Below, in pieces: positions 33,154-42,087 of a DNA stretch of 64,000 nt. Under the pieces are notes generated by a model. That model was not told where the DNA came from. It saw nothing but the letters and a program-made list of their open reading frames with translations, and did not search any database. Positions within the stretch are counted from its first letter, which is position 1. The number at the start of each line of letters is the position of its first letter. The stretch is from CADCTB01 sp964479465. Lineage in GTDB: Bacteria > Actinomycetota > Acidimicrobiia > Acidimicrobiales > AC-14. The translations under genes were made by a program, and so were the position numbers. The stretch spans positions 28,139 to 92,138 of the forward strand of contig CAYZMG010000008.1 in NCBI GenBank assembly GCA_964479465.1, in the 5' to 3' direction.

Positions 33154-36100
33154 GCCGTCGAGTACCAGCCGACGACGTCGATGACGACGTGGAGGGTGCC
33201 GGTGTTGTTATAGACGCTGACCTTCCCGTCGGGTCCCACCTTGGCCACCACGAGGTTCGGCACGGTCTGGCCGGGGAGCACGTTGAGGTTCGACGCCAGC
33301 GGAGGCGTGGCCCCACTCGGGAAGACGGTGAGGTAGGTCCCGGCCGTCGGCTGGGTCACGGTGACGTTGAGGACGACGGCCGCCACGCTCCCGAGCGGTA
33401 CCCCGCCCTGCCCGGCGATGATGGGAAAGATCGTGGCGCCCGGGGCGACGGGGCCTCCGAGCCCGCCGGTCCCGTTCCGGGTGTCGAGGACCCGCGCCGG
33501 CGCCAGCGGATGGAGGCGGGAGCCGGCCGGCGCGCCGTCGGCGCCGAACCAGCCGACCACGTCGAAGATCACGTGGGCCCGGCCGGAGTGGTTGTACACC
33601 GACACCCTGCCGTCAGTGCCCACCTTGGCGATGACCAGGTTCGGCACGGTCCGGCCGGCGATGGCATTCAGGCTCGACGCCAGCGGGCGGGCGGTACCGC
33701 TTGGGAAGACGGTCAAGAACGTCTCCGCCGTCGGCTGGGTGATCGTCACGTTCAACACGACGGCCGTAACGCCGGCGGCGGGCACGCCGCCCACACCGGT
33801 GACCAGGGGCGAGATGGTCGACGCCCCGCCCACCGGCGCGCCGAAGCCGCCCGTGCCGGTTCGGGTGTCCAGAACGCGCGCCGGCGCCAGCGGATTGAGC
33901 CGCGATCCGCCGGGCGCCCCCACCGCGCCGTACCAGCCGACCACGTCGGCGACGACGTGGACCGCGCCCGAGTGGTTGTACATGGCCACCTTGCCGTCGG
34001 CACCGAGCTTGGCCGTGACCAGGTTGGGGACGGTCTGGCCGGCGCGCACATTGAGGTTGGAGGCGAGCGGCCGGGGGGTGCCGTTCGGGAAGACGGTCAG
34101 GAAGGTCTCTGCCGTCGGCTGGGTGACGGTGACGTTGAGCACGACGGCAGAGGCGCCGGTGGCCGGCACGCCGCCCCGCCCGGCGACGGGAACGGCGATG
34201 GTGCCCGCCGGGCCGACGGCGGTGGAGAACCCCCCGGTACCGTTGCGGGTATCGAGGATCCGGGCCGGCTCGAGGGGCCGGTAACCGGCGCCCGACTCGG
34301 GCACCGGCGGCTGGGCCTCGTAGGCGCCGGCGTCGATCGTGGCCACGCCGTCGCCGTCGCCGTCGACGATCCTGGGCGCGCCGGCAATGTCGGTGCCGCC
34401 GGTCGGCGGCGGCTCTGCGCCGGCGTCGATCGCCGGCGAACCCCGTCCCAGTCGGTAGTCGCCGGCGCCGGCGTCGACGAACCGGGGGTCGGCGGTGGAA
34501 CTCCCGTCGGCAGCAGGGTCGCCGCAGCTCAGGTCTTCAGCGGGAGCGCCGCCGGCGACAACGTTGTGGGAGAACCGCGGGACGACGTTCTGGTAGGTGT
34601 GGTCGCACGCGACGACGGCCACATGGGCCGGACCGGAGATGACGTTGCTGACCAGCTCGGCCTGACCGTAGGTGAGCCGCGTATGCATGCCGGTTGCCCG
34701 CCACGCCGCGTTGTCGGCGATGGTGTTGGCGACGACACGGGGCCCGCTCTCCATGTCGTTGCTGAGCTCGATCCCGCCGCCCGTACCCTGCGTCGAGTTG
34801 CCGACGACCAGGTTCTGCGCCACCAGCATGCGGCTGTCGCCGCCGACATACATGCCCCCGCCGGCGCTGTAGGAGCGGTTGCGGCGAACCACGTTGTCGA
34901 CCACCGTGGCCGGCCCGACGATGTAGGCGCCCCCGCCCTGGCCCGAGGTGGAGTTGTTCTCGATCACGTTCCTGCGCACCGCGGCACCGGCCAGCGCGAC
35001 CAGGTAAAGGCCGCCACCGTTCCCTCCCGTCGGGCCGTTGTCACGAATTTGGTTTCCCTCGATCAGCGGCGCACCGAGGGAGACCTCGATGCCGCTGCCC
35101 AGGTTCCCGCTCACGATATTCCCGACGAGGGACGGCGAGGCCTTCTCGGCGCCGATGCCCCCGCCGCTCGTGTCGTACCCGTTCCGGACCGTGAAACCCC
35201 GGAGCGTGGAGGCGCGGGTCTCGTTCGTCTGGAACATGACGACGGTGCTCACCCCGTCGCCGTCGATGGTGGTGACCTCGGGGCCGCCCGCGCTCCTGAC
35301 CTCGATCGCCTTGCCGTGGAAGTCCAGCCGCTCATGGAAGACCCCGGCCGCCACGACGATGGTGTCGCCGTCGATCGACGCATCGATCGCCCGCTGGATG
35401 CTCGGATGGTCGCGTGGCACCTGGAGCGTGGAGGGCACCGTGCGCGCCGGTGGGACTGGCGGCCGCTCGGGCACCGGCGGCGGGGCGACCACCGGCGGCG
35501 GGCTCACCCGGGGCGTGAAAGCGCGCAGCCAGTAGGTGTCCGCCACGTAGACCCTGCCGTCGAGGACGACGACGTCGGTTGCCCCGCCCCCGGGCGCCTT
35601 CCACAACGGTTGGCACACCGGCGCCCCGCACCCGCTCGCTGCCCACGCGTAGACCATGCCGTCGCTGACGCCGTAGACCAGCCCGTTGGCGACGGTAGGC
35701 GGCCCGATGCCCTCGGGGATGGGCGATGAGACGCTGTCCGTCGCTCCCCTCCAGAGCAACTGGCGGGACGACAGGTCGAGCGCGCCGATGTACCCCGCGC
35801 CGACCGCTCGGTACAGCACGTTCCCCGCTCGGGCGGTAACGCCGCCCGGCGGCGACGCCTGCCAGCTCCAGACCGGCCCGCAGACCGCCGCGCCGCAGCC
35901 GCCGATGGCGTAGCCGAGAAGGCTGCCCGGCAGCAACGGATCGCTGTTGTCCACGATGACCAGCCCGTTCCACACCGTCGGCGACGTCCCGGCATCGGCT
36001 TGGCGGGCCTTGGACCGCCAGAGCGTCTCGCCCGTAGCCGCTCTGATGGCGTACACGACCGGACTCCAGCTCGGCGCTTCCAGGTACAGCACACCGTTGA

Positions 36101-36716
36101 CGACCGTCGGGGCCGACCGCACGCCCAGGGGGAGCGCCCACCGCTGGATGCCCGTGGCCGCATCCCAGGCGAAGAGATGCTGCGACACCGCCGCGATCAC
36201 CAGCCCGTCGGCCAGGACGACATAGGGGGCGAAGTCGGCGCCCGGTCTGTTGCTCACAAGGGTCTTCCAGACCACTGCGCCGGTACCTGCGTCGAGGGCG
36301 TAAAGGACCGGTGGCCGGCTGGCGCCGACGATGACGACATTGCCGGCAAGGGCGGCGGCGCGGGGTGCTTGGGTGCCGACGACCGTCTTCCACCGGACCG
36401 CGCCCGTTGCCGTGTCCACGGCACAGAACGCGTTCGGGGCACAGCCGAGATAGGCCACGCCGCCGGCCACGACCGGTGACGCGTGGTGGTACCCGAGGGA
36501 GACAGACCAGTCCTCGGCCAGGCTGGCGACGTTCGCCGCCGACAGGTGGGTCTCGGAGGGGTTGAAGCCGGTGTTGGCGCCGTCGAACCGGACTTTCGGC
36601 CAGGCAGCCGGCGCCGCGGCCGCGGCCGGGGGGGCGGCCACAAAGGTTAGCGACGCGAGGAGGAGGCCCGCGGCGATCAGCATCCGGATCATCACGCGGG
36701 CGCGTCGAGCCGCCAT
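33150..36716 (-). CDS. Large secreted protein: PQQ-type propeller, parallel beta-helix and three tandem C-terminal domains
   Basis: A 1188-residue exported protein. A signal peptide (MIRMLIAAGLLLASLTFVAA, ending in an Ala run) precedes a PQQ/Trp-docking-type beta-propeller (about 40-400, repeated units such as VYALDAGTGAVVWKTLV), a Pro-rich linker, a right-handed parallel beta-helix (about 430-760; GGGLYLV, GGGAYIV, GGGMYVG rungs) and three copies of a ~130-residue domain, each starting with ARILDTRNGTGG or ARVLDTRTGTGG and ending DVVGWY or DVVGWF. Such domains recur in exported proteins of Acidimicrobiia-like actinobacteria. Likely a surface or matrix protein binding polysaccharide; exact role unknown. 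Confidence 0.85.
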   Translation of the reverse strand: MAARRARVMIRMLIAAGLLLASLTFVAAPPAAAAAPAAWPKVRFDGANTGFNPSETHLSAANVASLAEDWSVSLGYHHASPVVAGGVAYLGCAPNAFCAVDTATGAVRWKTVVGTQAPRAAALAGNVVIVGASRPPVLYALDAGTGAVVWKTLVSNRPGADFAPYVVLADGLVIAAVSQHLFAWDAATGIQRWALPLGVRSAPTVVNGVLYLEAPSWSPVVYAIRAATGETLWRSKARQADAGTSPTVWNGLVIVDNSDPLLPGSLLGYAIGGCGAAVCGPVWSWQASPPGGVTARAGNVLYRAVGAGYIGALDLSSRQLLWRGATDSVSSPIPEGIGPPTVANGLVYGVSDGMVYAWAASGCGAPVCQPLWKAPGGGATDVVVLDGRVYVADTYWLRAFTPRVSPPPVVAPPPVPERPPVPPARTVPSTLQVPRDHPSIQRAIDASIDGDTIVVAAGVFHERLDFHGKAIEVRSAGGPEVTTIDGDGVSTVVMFQTNETRASTLRGFTVRNGYDTSGGGIGAEKASPSLVGNIVSGNLGSGIEVSLGAPLIEGNQIRDNGPTGGNGGGLYLVALAGAAVRRNVIENNSTSGQGGGAYIVGPATVVDNVVRRNRSYSAGGGMYVGGDSRMLVAQNLVVGNSTQGTGGGIELSNDMESGPRVVANTIADNAAWRATGMHTRLTYGQAELVSNVISGPAHVAVVACDHTYQNVVPRFSHNVVAGGAPAEDLSCGDPAADGSSTADPRFVDAGAGDYRLGRGSPAIDAGAEPPPTGGTDIAGAPRIVDGDGDGVATIDAGAYEAQPPVPESGAGYRPLEPARILDTRNGTGGFSTAVGPAGTIAVPVAGRGGVPATGASAVVLNVTVTQPTAETFLTVFPNGTPRPLASNLNVRAGQTVPNLVTAKLGADGKVAMYNHSGAVHVVADVVGWYGAVGAPGGSRLNPLAPARVLDTRTGTGGFGAPVGGASTISPLVTGVGGVPAAGVTAVVLNVTITQPTAETFLTVFPSGTARPLASSLNAIAGRTVPNLVIAKVGTDGRVSVYNHSGRAHVIFDVVGWFGADGAPAGSRLHPLAPARVLDTRNGTGGLGGPVAPGATIFPIIAGQGGVPLGSVAAVVLNVTVTQPTAGTYLTVFPSGATPPLASNLNVLPGQTVPNLVVAKVGPDGKVSVYNNTGTLHVVIDVVGWYSTA

Positions 36717-36796
36717 GCCGTGATGATCGGTACGGTGGGTGGTCGACTTGAGCGAGGAGCACCGGGCGCCCTGCCCTGCGGAGGCTGGTCAGTGGG

Positions 36797-38638
36797 TCAG
36801 GGGTTGCAGCCGCCCAGGTTGGTGTCGCCGGGGTCGAGGATGCACATGTCCCCGTTGACGTGCGTACCGCCGACGACGAAGTCGCCGCCGGCGCCATTGC
36901 CGGCGTCGATCAGGTCGTCGCCGGCGTCGCCCGTGAGACGGTCGATGCCGGCTCCGCCGTAGAGCTGGTCGTTGCCGTTGCCGCCGGATATGCGGTCGTT
37001 GCCGGCGTCGCCGTACAGGATGTCGTCCCCGTCGCCGCCGGAGATCTCGTCGTTACCGGGGCCTCCACAGATGATGTCGTTGCCTCCGAGGCCGGCGATG
37101 CGGTCGTTGCCCCCGAGGCCGAAGATGACGTCGTCGCCGGGCGTACCCACGATGTCGTCGTCGCCGGGCGTGCCCATGATTGTCGCCACCAGGCCCGCGG
37201 GGCAGGAGAGCGGGGTCGGGCCGGCGAGGACGTCGAAGTAGATATCGGGGTCGGGCCGGCCGGCGGGCCAGTTGGCGTTGGTCACCGTGTTCCGGTTGTC
37301 GCCCCACATGTAATAGAAGAGCGCGCCCGACCCGTCGATGGCGATGTACTCGCCCATGTAGCACTGGGCCGCGCCGGGGTTGAAGTTCGGGTTGAGCTGG
37401 GGGACGCCGAAGGAAACGTCGGTCACCCGCACGATCGGCAAGAAGCTGGCGCCGCCGTCGGACGAGAACGCGGTGTAGACGTCGATGTTGGTGTTGTTGG
37501 CCACGTCGTTGCGGCGGTCGTACCAGACGACGGCCACGTCGCCGGTGTCGTTGACGGCGACGTTGGGCTCGAACTGGTCGGTGGCGCCACCGCCCCCACC
37601 GATCTGGGCCATGGCGCTCCAGGTGGCGCCGTCGTCGGTGGAGCGGCTGAAGAACACGTCGGAGTTATCCGGAGTGCCCGCCGGGTCGCTGCCCCACACG
37701 ATGTAGAGGTTGCCGTCGTTGGGCCCGCCGGAGGTGTCGGTGGCCATCCACGCCTGGTGGAGCATGCGAATGTTGCCGGTGAGCGTCGGGCGGTTCCCCC
37801 CGCCGCACACCACGATGGTGTCGGTGCCCGGCTCCCTGGTGGCCCCGGTGTTGACCTGGACCGCGGCCCCGAAGGTCTGGCCCGCATCGGTTGACCGGCG
37901 GAAGACGATGTTGTCGGTGTCGCGGCGCGCCCACGTGACGTTGACCCCTCCGTCGGAGCCGACCTGGACGTTGCAGCCGAACGGCGCCGTCCCGTTGGCC
38001 CCGATGATCTGCTCGTTCGTGTAGGTGGCGCCGCCGTTGGTGGATCGCATGAACCGCAGCTCGCTGGCGTCGGCCGTGCCGTCCGGAGGCATCGTCGTGT
38101 CGAAGAACCGGGTGAAGCAGACGTAGACGTTGCCGTCGTTGGCCCCGCCATTGTTGTCGACCGCGATCCAGGGCTTGTCGGCCAGGGTGGTGGTGTTGCC
38201 CGAGACGTTGAACAGCGTCGACGCGTTCACCGCGGCGCCGAAGGTCTGGCAGCCGTCGGTGGACCGGTTGACGCGGATCCGGGTGGTGCCGAGGCTGGCG
38301 TAGAAGTAGGTGTCGGACGCCTCGTGGTAGGCCAGCACGGGGTCGCCGCGCTCGTTGAGCCCACCGAGGTCGGTCCAGGTGGCGCCGAAGTTGGTCGACC
38401 GGGCGAACCCCGAGAGGCCGTTGGGCCCGAAGTCGTTGAAGCCGGCACAGACCTCCCCGTTCGGGCCGACGACGAGCGACGTCTCGCTCTGGGTCGTCTG
38501 GTCGCCGGCGGCGTTGTCGGTGGTGGGATCGTTCACCCGCACGTCGACGCCGGCGAAGGCCGCCACCGATGACGCAAGGCTGACGGCGGCGGCGCCGACC
38601 GCCACGTAGAGCCGGCGCTTTCCCGATCCTCGGTGCAT
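36797..38638 (-). CDS. Secreted sialidase-like (BNR) propeller with RTX calcium-binding repeats
   Basis: A signal peptide (LYVAVGAAAVSLASSVAAFAG) precedes a ~450-residue beta-propeller with BNR/Asp-box-like units (RSTNFGATWTD, RSTDGCQTFG, RSTNGGATYTN, RSTDAGQTFG, RSTDDGATWSA, SSDGGASFLP). The C-terminus has seven or more RTX nonapeptide-type repeats (GLGGNDRIAGLGGNDIICGG and so on) that bind Ca2+ and stiffen exported proteins. Asp boxes are structural, so sialidase activity cannot be assumed. It follows the lipoprotein gene by 18 bases in the same direction. Confidence 0.85.
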   Translation of the reverse strand: MHRGSGKRRLYVAVGAAAVSLASSVAAFAGVDVRVNDPTTDNAAGDQTTQSETSLVVGPNGEVCAGFNDFGPNGLSGFARSTNFGATWTDLGGLNERGDPVLAYHEASDTYFYASLGTTRIRVNRSTDGCQTFGAAVNASTLFNVSGNTTTLADKPWIAVDNNGGANDGNVYVCFTRFFDTTMPPDGTADASELRFMRSTNGGATYTNEQIIGANGTAPFGCNVQVGSDGGVNVTWARRDTDNIVFRRSTDAGQTFGAAVQVNTGATREPGTDTIVVCGGGNRPTLTGNIRMLHQAWMATDTSGGPNDGNLYIVWGSDPAGTPDNSDVFFSRSTDDGATWSAMAQIGGGGGATDQFEPNVAVNDTGDVAVVWYDRRNDVANNTNIDVYTAFSSDGGASFLPIVRVTDVSFGVPQLNPNFNPGAAQCYMGEYIAIDGSGALFYYMWGDNRNTVTNANWPAGRPDPDIYFDVLAGPTPLSCPAGLVATIMGTPGDDDIVGTPGDDVIFGLGGNDRIAGLGGNDIICGGPGNDEISGGDGDDILYGDAGNDRISGGNGNDQLYGGAGIDRLTGDAGDDLIDAGNGAGGDFVVGGTHVNGDMCILDPGDTNLGGCNP

Positions 38639-38656
38639 GGGGTTCTGCTCCTCTGA

Positions 38657-39340
38657 CTAGCTGGGAAGGGTGAGTGATCTCAGGATGCGGTCGACCTCGC
38701 CGAGTCGGGTCGCCTGGAGCGCGGCAGAGGCAGTGACGGAGGTGACGACCTGGTACCGGCGCGCCGACGTGTCGACGAAGTACGTGGACGAGGTGCCGGC
38801 GCGGGAGACATATGCCGGCCGGCCCGCCAGCGTGGTCGTCTGGAAACCGCCCACGGAGCCGTAGGTGGCGGCCATGAACGCGGCGAGCGACTGGCCATCG
38901 AGGGCTCGCCAGCAGACCTGCACGTATGACTGCTCCACGCGTGCCCCCGGCCCCGAATCGTTCGGCGGGGCACGGTCGATGATGACCGCCGACCCGCACG
39001 TGGCCCCGTCGGCGAACGCGGTGGCCTGCAGCTGTGCACCAGGACCCCAGCCTGGCGGGTACTCCACGGTGAAGTCGCGGGAGGCCGGCGCCGTGGTGCC
39101 CGTGGTGCCTCCCGTCGTCGGCGTGGTCGGCGCCGGGCCCGTCGTGCTCGACTGCGGCCCCGGCGTTGTGCTCGACTGCGGTACCGGCGTGGTCGAGGAC
39201 GCCGGCGCCGGCATCGACGTCGACGTCGACGTCGGCTCGTCGCCGCGGGAGACCGACGCCCTGTCGGCGTCGCCACAGCCGACCAGCGCGACGCTGCCGA
39301 ACACAGCCGCCACGCCCAGCACCACCCTCCGCTTCGTCAT
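38657..39340 (-). CDS. Putative lipoprotein with Thr/Ser/Pro-rich linker
   Basis: An N-terminal lipoprotein signal with lipobox LVGC (VFGSVALVGCGDADRAS) implies membrane attachment through the cysteine. A Ser/Thr/Pro linker (about 35-90) leads to a C-terminal domain of ~135 residues (FTVEYPPGWGPGAQLQA; VEQSYVQVCWRALDG; GEVDRILRSLTLP) resembling small extracytoplasmic domains of actinobacterial lipoproteins. Function unknown. It is the first of three same-strand exported-protein genes. Confidence 0.8.
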   Translation of the reverse strand: MTKRRVVLGVAAVFGSVALVGCGDADRASVSRGDEPTSTSTSMPAPASSTTPVPQSSTTPGPQSSTTGPAPTTPTTGGTTGTTAPASRDFTVEYPPGWGPGAQLQATAFADGATCGSAVIIDRAPPNDSGPGARVEQSYVQVCWRALDGQSLAAFMAATYGSVGGFQTTTLAGRPAYVSRAGTSSTYFVDTSARRYQVVTSVTASAALQATRLGEVDRILRSLTLPS

Positions 39341-39422
39341 AAGCCAGCCCCGGAGGACCTTCTAGCACTCCCAGCCGGGCTTTGCGCGGACCCGCCCTGG
39401 CGCTATCAGCCGCACGCCGCGG

Positions 39423-40259
39423 TCAATAGCCCAGGCGGTCCAGGGACTTGGGCTGGCGCTGCCAGTCCGGGTCGACCTTGACCACCAGCTCGATGTAGGC
39501 GCCCTCGCGCAGCTGGCCCCGTACCGCCTGGCCCACCTGCTTCAACACCAGGCCGCCCTTGCCGATGACGATGCCCTTCTGGGAGTCCCGCTCCACCACG
39601 ATCTCCACCCGGATGCGCGGCCACTCGTACTCGGTGACCCGGCAGGCGATGGAGTGAGGCAGCTCTTCCCGCACGACGGCCAGCAACTGCTCCCGGACGA
39701 GCTCGGCCACCCACACCTCGTCGGGCAGGTCGCTGACCATCGCTTCTGGGTAGTACTGCGGGCCATCGGGCAGGCGGGAGACGATGGCCTCGACCAGCTC
39801 GTCAACCCCCTGCCGCGTCTTGGCCGAGATCGGGAAGTACTCCGACAGGTCCAGCGCCGCCGCCCGGGTGAGCTGCGCCAGTACCTGGTTGCGGTCGGCG
39901 ACATCGACCTTGTTCACCACGCAGATGGCGTCTTTCGGCAGCCGGCTGGCCACGAACCGGTCGCCCTTGCCCAGCGGCGCGGTGGCGTCGATGACCAGAC
40001 AGACCACGTCGACGCCGGACGACGCAGCCTCGGCCGTGGCGTTGAGACGCTCGCCCATGGTCGTCTTGGGCTTGTGGATGCCGGGGGTGTCGACGAACAC
40101 CACCTGGGCGTCGGGGCGGGTGAGCACGCCGCGGATCTCGGTACGGGTGGTCTGGGGGGAGGCGGCCACAATGCTGACCTTCTCCCCCAGGATGGCGTTC
40201 AGCAGGGTCGACTTCCCGACGTTGGGGCGGCCGACGAAGGTGGCGAACCCAGACTTCAT
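39423..40259 (-). CDS. era: GTPase Era
   Basis: A 16S rRNA-processing and 30S-assembly GTPase of 278 residues. G1 GRPNVGKST, the switch region QTTRTEIRGVL, G3 DTPGIHK, G4 NKVD and G5 SAK are present, and the C-terminal KH domain carries GIVIGKGGLVLKQVGQAVR. Start ATG 40259. Downstream of the CBS-domain gene on the same strand, the usual ybeY-CBS-era order. Confidence 0.97.
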   Translation of the reverse strand: MKSGFATFVGRPNVGKSTLLNAILGEKVSIVAASPQTTRTEIRGVLTRPDAQVVFVDTPGIHKPKTTMGERLNATAEAASSGVDVVCLVIDATAPLGKGDRFVASRLPKDAICVVNKVDVADRNQVLAQLTRAAALDLSEYFPISAKTRQGVDELVEAIVSRLPDGPQYYPEAMVSDLPDEVWVAELVREQLLAVVREELPHSIACRVTEYEWPRIRVEIVVERDSQKGIVIGKGGLVLKQVGQAVRGQLREGAYIELVVKVDPDWQRQPKSLDRLGY

Positions 40260-40266
40260 GCCCGTT

Positions 40267-40300
40267 CCACTGTCATTCTCGATCCACTGTCATTCTCGAT
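40267..40300. repeat. 17-bp tandem duplication between era and the CBS-domain gene
   Basis: CCACTGTCATTCTCGAT occurs twice without spacing, covering the last codons and stop of the CBS-domain gene and the era upstream region. The duplication lengthens the intercistronic distance by one unit. Confidence 0.8.
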
Positions 40301-41558
40301 CCGAGACCGGCTCGAGCTTGCTGATGCGGACCCGGCCGATGCGCCGGCCCTGGACCCGCTCGGCCCGCAGGCGCCGGCCGTCGTAGTCCACCGTCTCGCC
40401 CTCGGCCGGCACGTGACCGAGGAGGAAGTAGACCAACCCGCCGACGGTGTCGTAGTCGCCCTCGGGGAACTCGGCCTCCAGGAGCTCGTTGAGCTCGTCG
40501 ATCGGCATCCGGGCGTTCACCCGCACGTCGCCCCCAGGCAGGGGCTCGATGGGAGGCTCCTCCACGTCGTACTCGTCGACGATCTCGCCCACCAGCTCTT
40601 CGATCAGATCCTCGAGGGTGACCAGGCCGGCGGTGCCGCCGTGCTCGTCAACCACGATCGCCATGTGCGACTTCTGCTTCTGCATCTCGGGCAGGAGCTC
40701 GGCCACCCGCTTGGTCTCGGGCACGAAGTTGGCCTTCCGAGCCAGCTCGCGCACCTGGACCTCGCCCCGCTTGTCGCGGACGGCGCGCATCAGATCCTTG
40801 GCGTACAGGAGGCCGTTGATGTCGTCGATGCCCTGCTCGTAGACGGGGATGCGGCTGAAGCCGGCGGCCATCACGACTTCCATTGCGTCGTTGACCGTGG
40901 CCCGCGCCTCGATGGCCACCATGTCCGGGCGGGGGACCATGACTTCCCGCACCACGGTGTCGCCGAACTCGATGATCGAGTGGATGAGCTGGCGCTCCTC
41001 GCGCTCGATCACGGCCTCCTCGACGGCGGCGTCGGCCATGGCCAGGATCTCCTGCTCGGAGACATAGGGCCCTTCCTTCAGGCCCTTGCCCGGGATGATG
41101 AGGTTGGTCAGGCCGATGAGGCCACGGGCCAGCAATCGGATCGGCGGGAAGCCGACGATGGCGCCCACGATGGGCGCGGTCAGCAGCGACGCCCGTTCGG
41201 GGTGTTGCACGGCCCACGTCTTGGGCAGCGACTCGGCGAAGACGAAGACCACCACCACCTCGAAGACGATGGCGATAGTGACGCCGACGGGACCGAAGAA
41301 CCGCTCGGCGAGGACACCGACGAGCGTGGCTGCAACCAGGTGGCAGAGCAGGACGAGCAGCAGCACGGGGTTGAGGAACCGTTCGGGATGCTCCACCAGT
41401 CGCACGAGCGCAGCGGAGCCCCGGCGCCCCTCCTCGGCCATGGTCATGGCCTTGATGCGGTTGATCCTGGTCAGGGCGGTCTCCGACATGGCCAGGATTG
41501 CGGCAGCACCGATCAGGACGAAGACGGCCGCCAGCATCAACGTCTCGGGGGATCTCAT
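40290..41558 (-). CDS. CNNM/CBS-domain transporter-like protein (CorC/HlyC family)
   Basis: A 422-residue membrane protein: an N-terminal CNNM (DUF21) domain with about four hydrophobic segments (LMLAAVFVLIGAAAILAMSE; LLLVLLCHLVAATLVGVL; VTIAIVFEVVVVFVFAESLP), a CBS pair (about 200-320; VREVMVPRPDMVAIE, FSRIPVYEQG, MAIVVDEHGGTAGLVTLEDL) and a C-terminal CorC_HlyC domain (RMPIDELNELL; YDTVGGLVYFLLG). These proteins are linked to Mg2+/Co2+ handling and to 30S biogenesis clusters. ATG 41558 is chosen as the start before the first helix. Confidence 0.9.
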   Translation of the reverse strand: MRSPETLMLAAVFVLIGAAAILAMSETALTRINRIKAMTMAEEGRRGSAALVRLVEHPERFLNPVLLLVLLCHLVAATLVGVLAERFFGPVGVTIAIVFEVVVVFVFAESLPKTWAVQHPERASLLTAPIVGAIVGFPPIRLLARGLIGLTNLIIPGKGLKEGPYVSEQEILAMADAAVEEAVIEREERQLIHSIIEFGDTVVREVMVPRPDMVAIEARATVNDAMEVVMAAGFSRIPVYEQGIDDINGLLYAKDLMRAVRDKRGEVQVRELARKANFVPETKRVAELLPEMQKQKSHMAIVVDEHGGTAGLVTLEDLIEELVGEIVDEYDVEEPPIEPLPGGDVRVNARMPIDELNELLEAEFPEGDYDTVGGLVYFLLGHVPAEGETVDYDGRRLRAERVQGRRIGRVRISKLEPVSDRE

Positions 41559-41583
41559 CGGCGGCCCGGGAGGTCGGCGCAGG

Positions 41584-42087
41584 TCATGGTTTGTGGAACT
41601 GCTCCAGCAGCTCCCGCTCCCGCTGCTCCATGGCTTCGGCCTCCTCGTTGTCGACATGGTCCATGCCCAGGATGTGCAGGATTCCGTGCACGACCAGGAG
41701 GGCCATCTCGTCCTCATAGGTCCCCGCGTGGTTCGGGGCATTGCGCGCCGCCACCGCCGGGCAGACCACCACGTCGCCCAGCAGGTTCGGGGGGTCGGTG
41801 TTCTCCAGGTCCACGCCCGAGCCAGGACCCAGCGAGTCGGGTGACCGCCCGCCCTCAACCACGTCGTCGTCGTCGATCGGGAACGCCAGCACGTCGGTGG
41901 GGCCTTCCTTGCCGAGGAACCGCTTGTTCAGCTCGGCCATTGCCTCTTCGTCGACGAAGAGCATCGACAGCTCGCTGTCGGCCTTGACGCCCTGGGCGCC
42001 GAGAACCGCCTTGGCCAGCCGGACCAGGCGCATGGCGTCGACGGGTTGGGCGGACTGCTCGTCGGCGGCGAAGACCTCAGCGCTCAT
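41584..42087 (-). CDS. ybeY: Endoribonuclease YbeY
   Basis: A zinc-dependent RNase for 16S rRNA maturation and ribosome quality control, 167 residues. The metal motif HGILHILGMDH and the upstream LNKRFLGKEGPTDVLAFP are both characteristic. An acidic insert (DDDDVVEGGRSPDSLGPGSG) follows the latter. Its start overlaps the phoH stop by 11 bases, indicating coupled translation. Confidence 0.95.
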   Translation of the reverse strand: MSAEVFAADEQSAQPVDAMRLVRLAKAVLGAQGVKADSELSMLFVDEEAMAELNKRFLGKEGPTDVLAFPIDDDDVVEGGRSPDSLGPGSGVDLENTDPPNLLGDVVVCPAVAARNAPNHAGTYEDEMALLVVHGILHILGMDHVDNEEAEAMEQRERELLEQFHKP

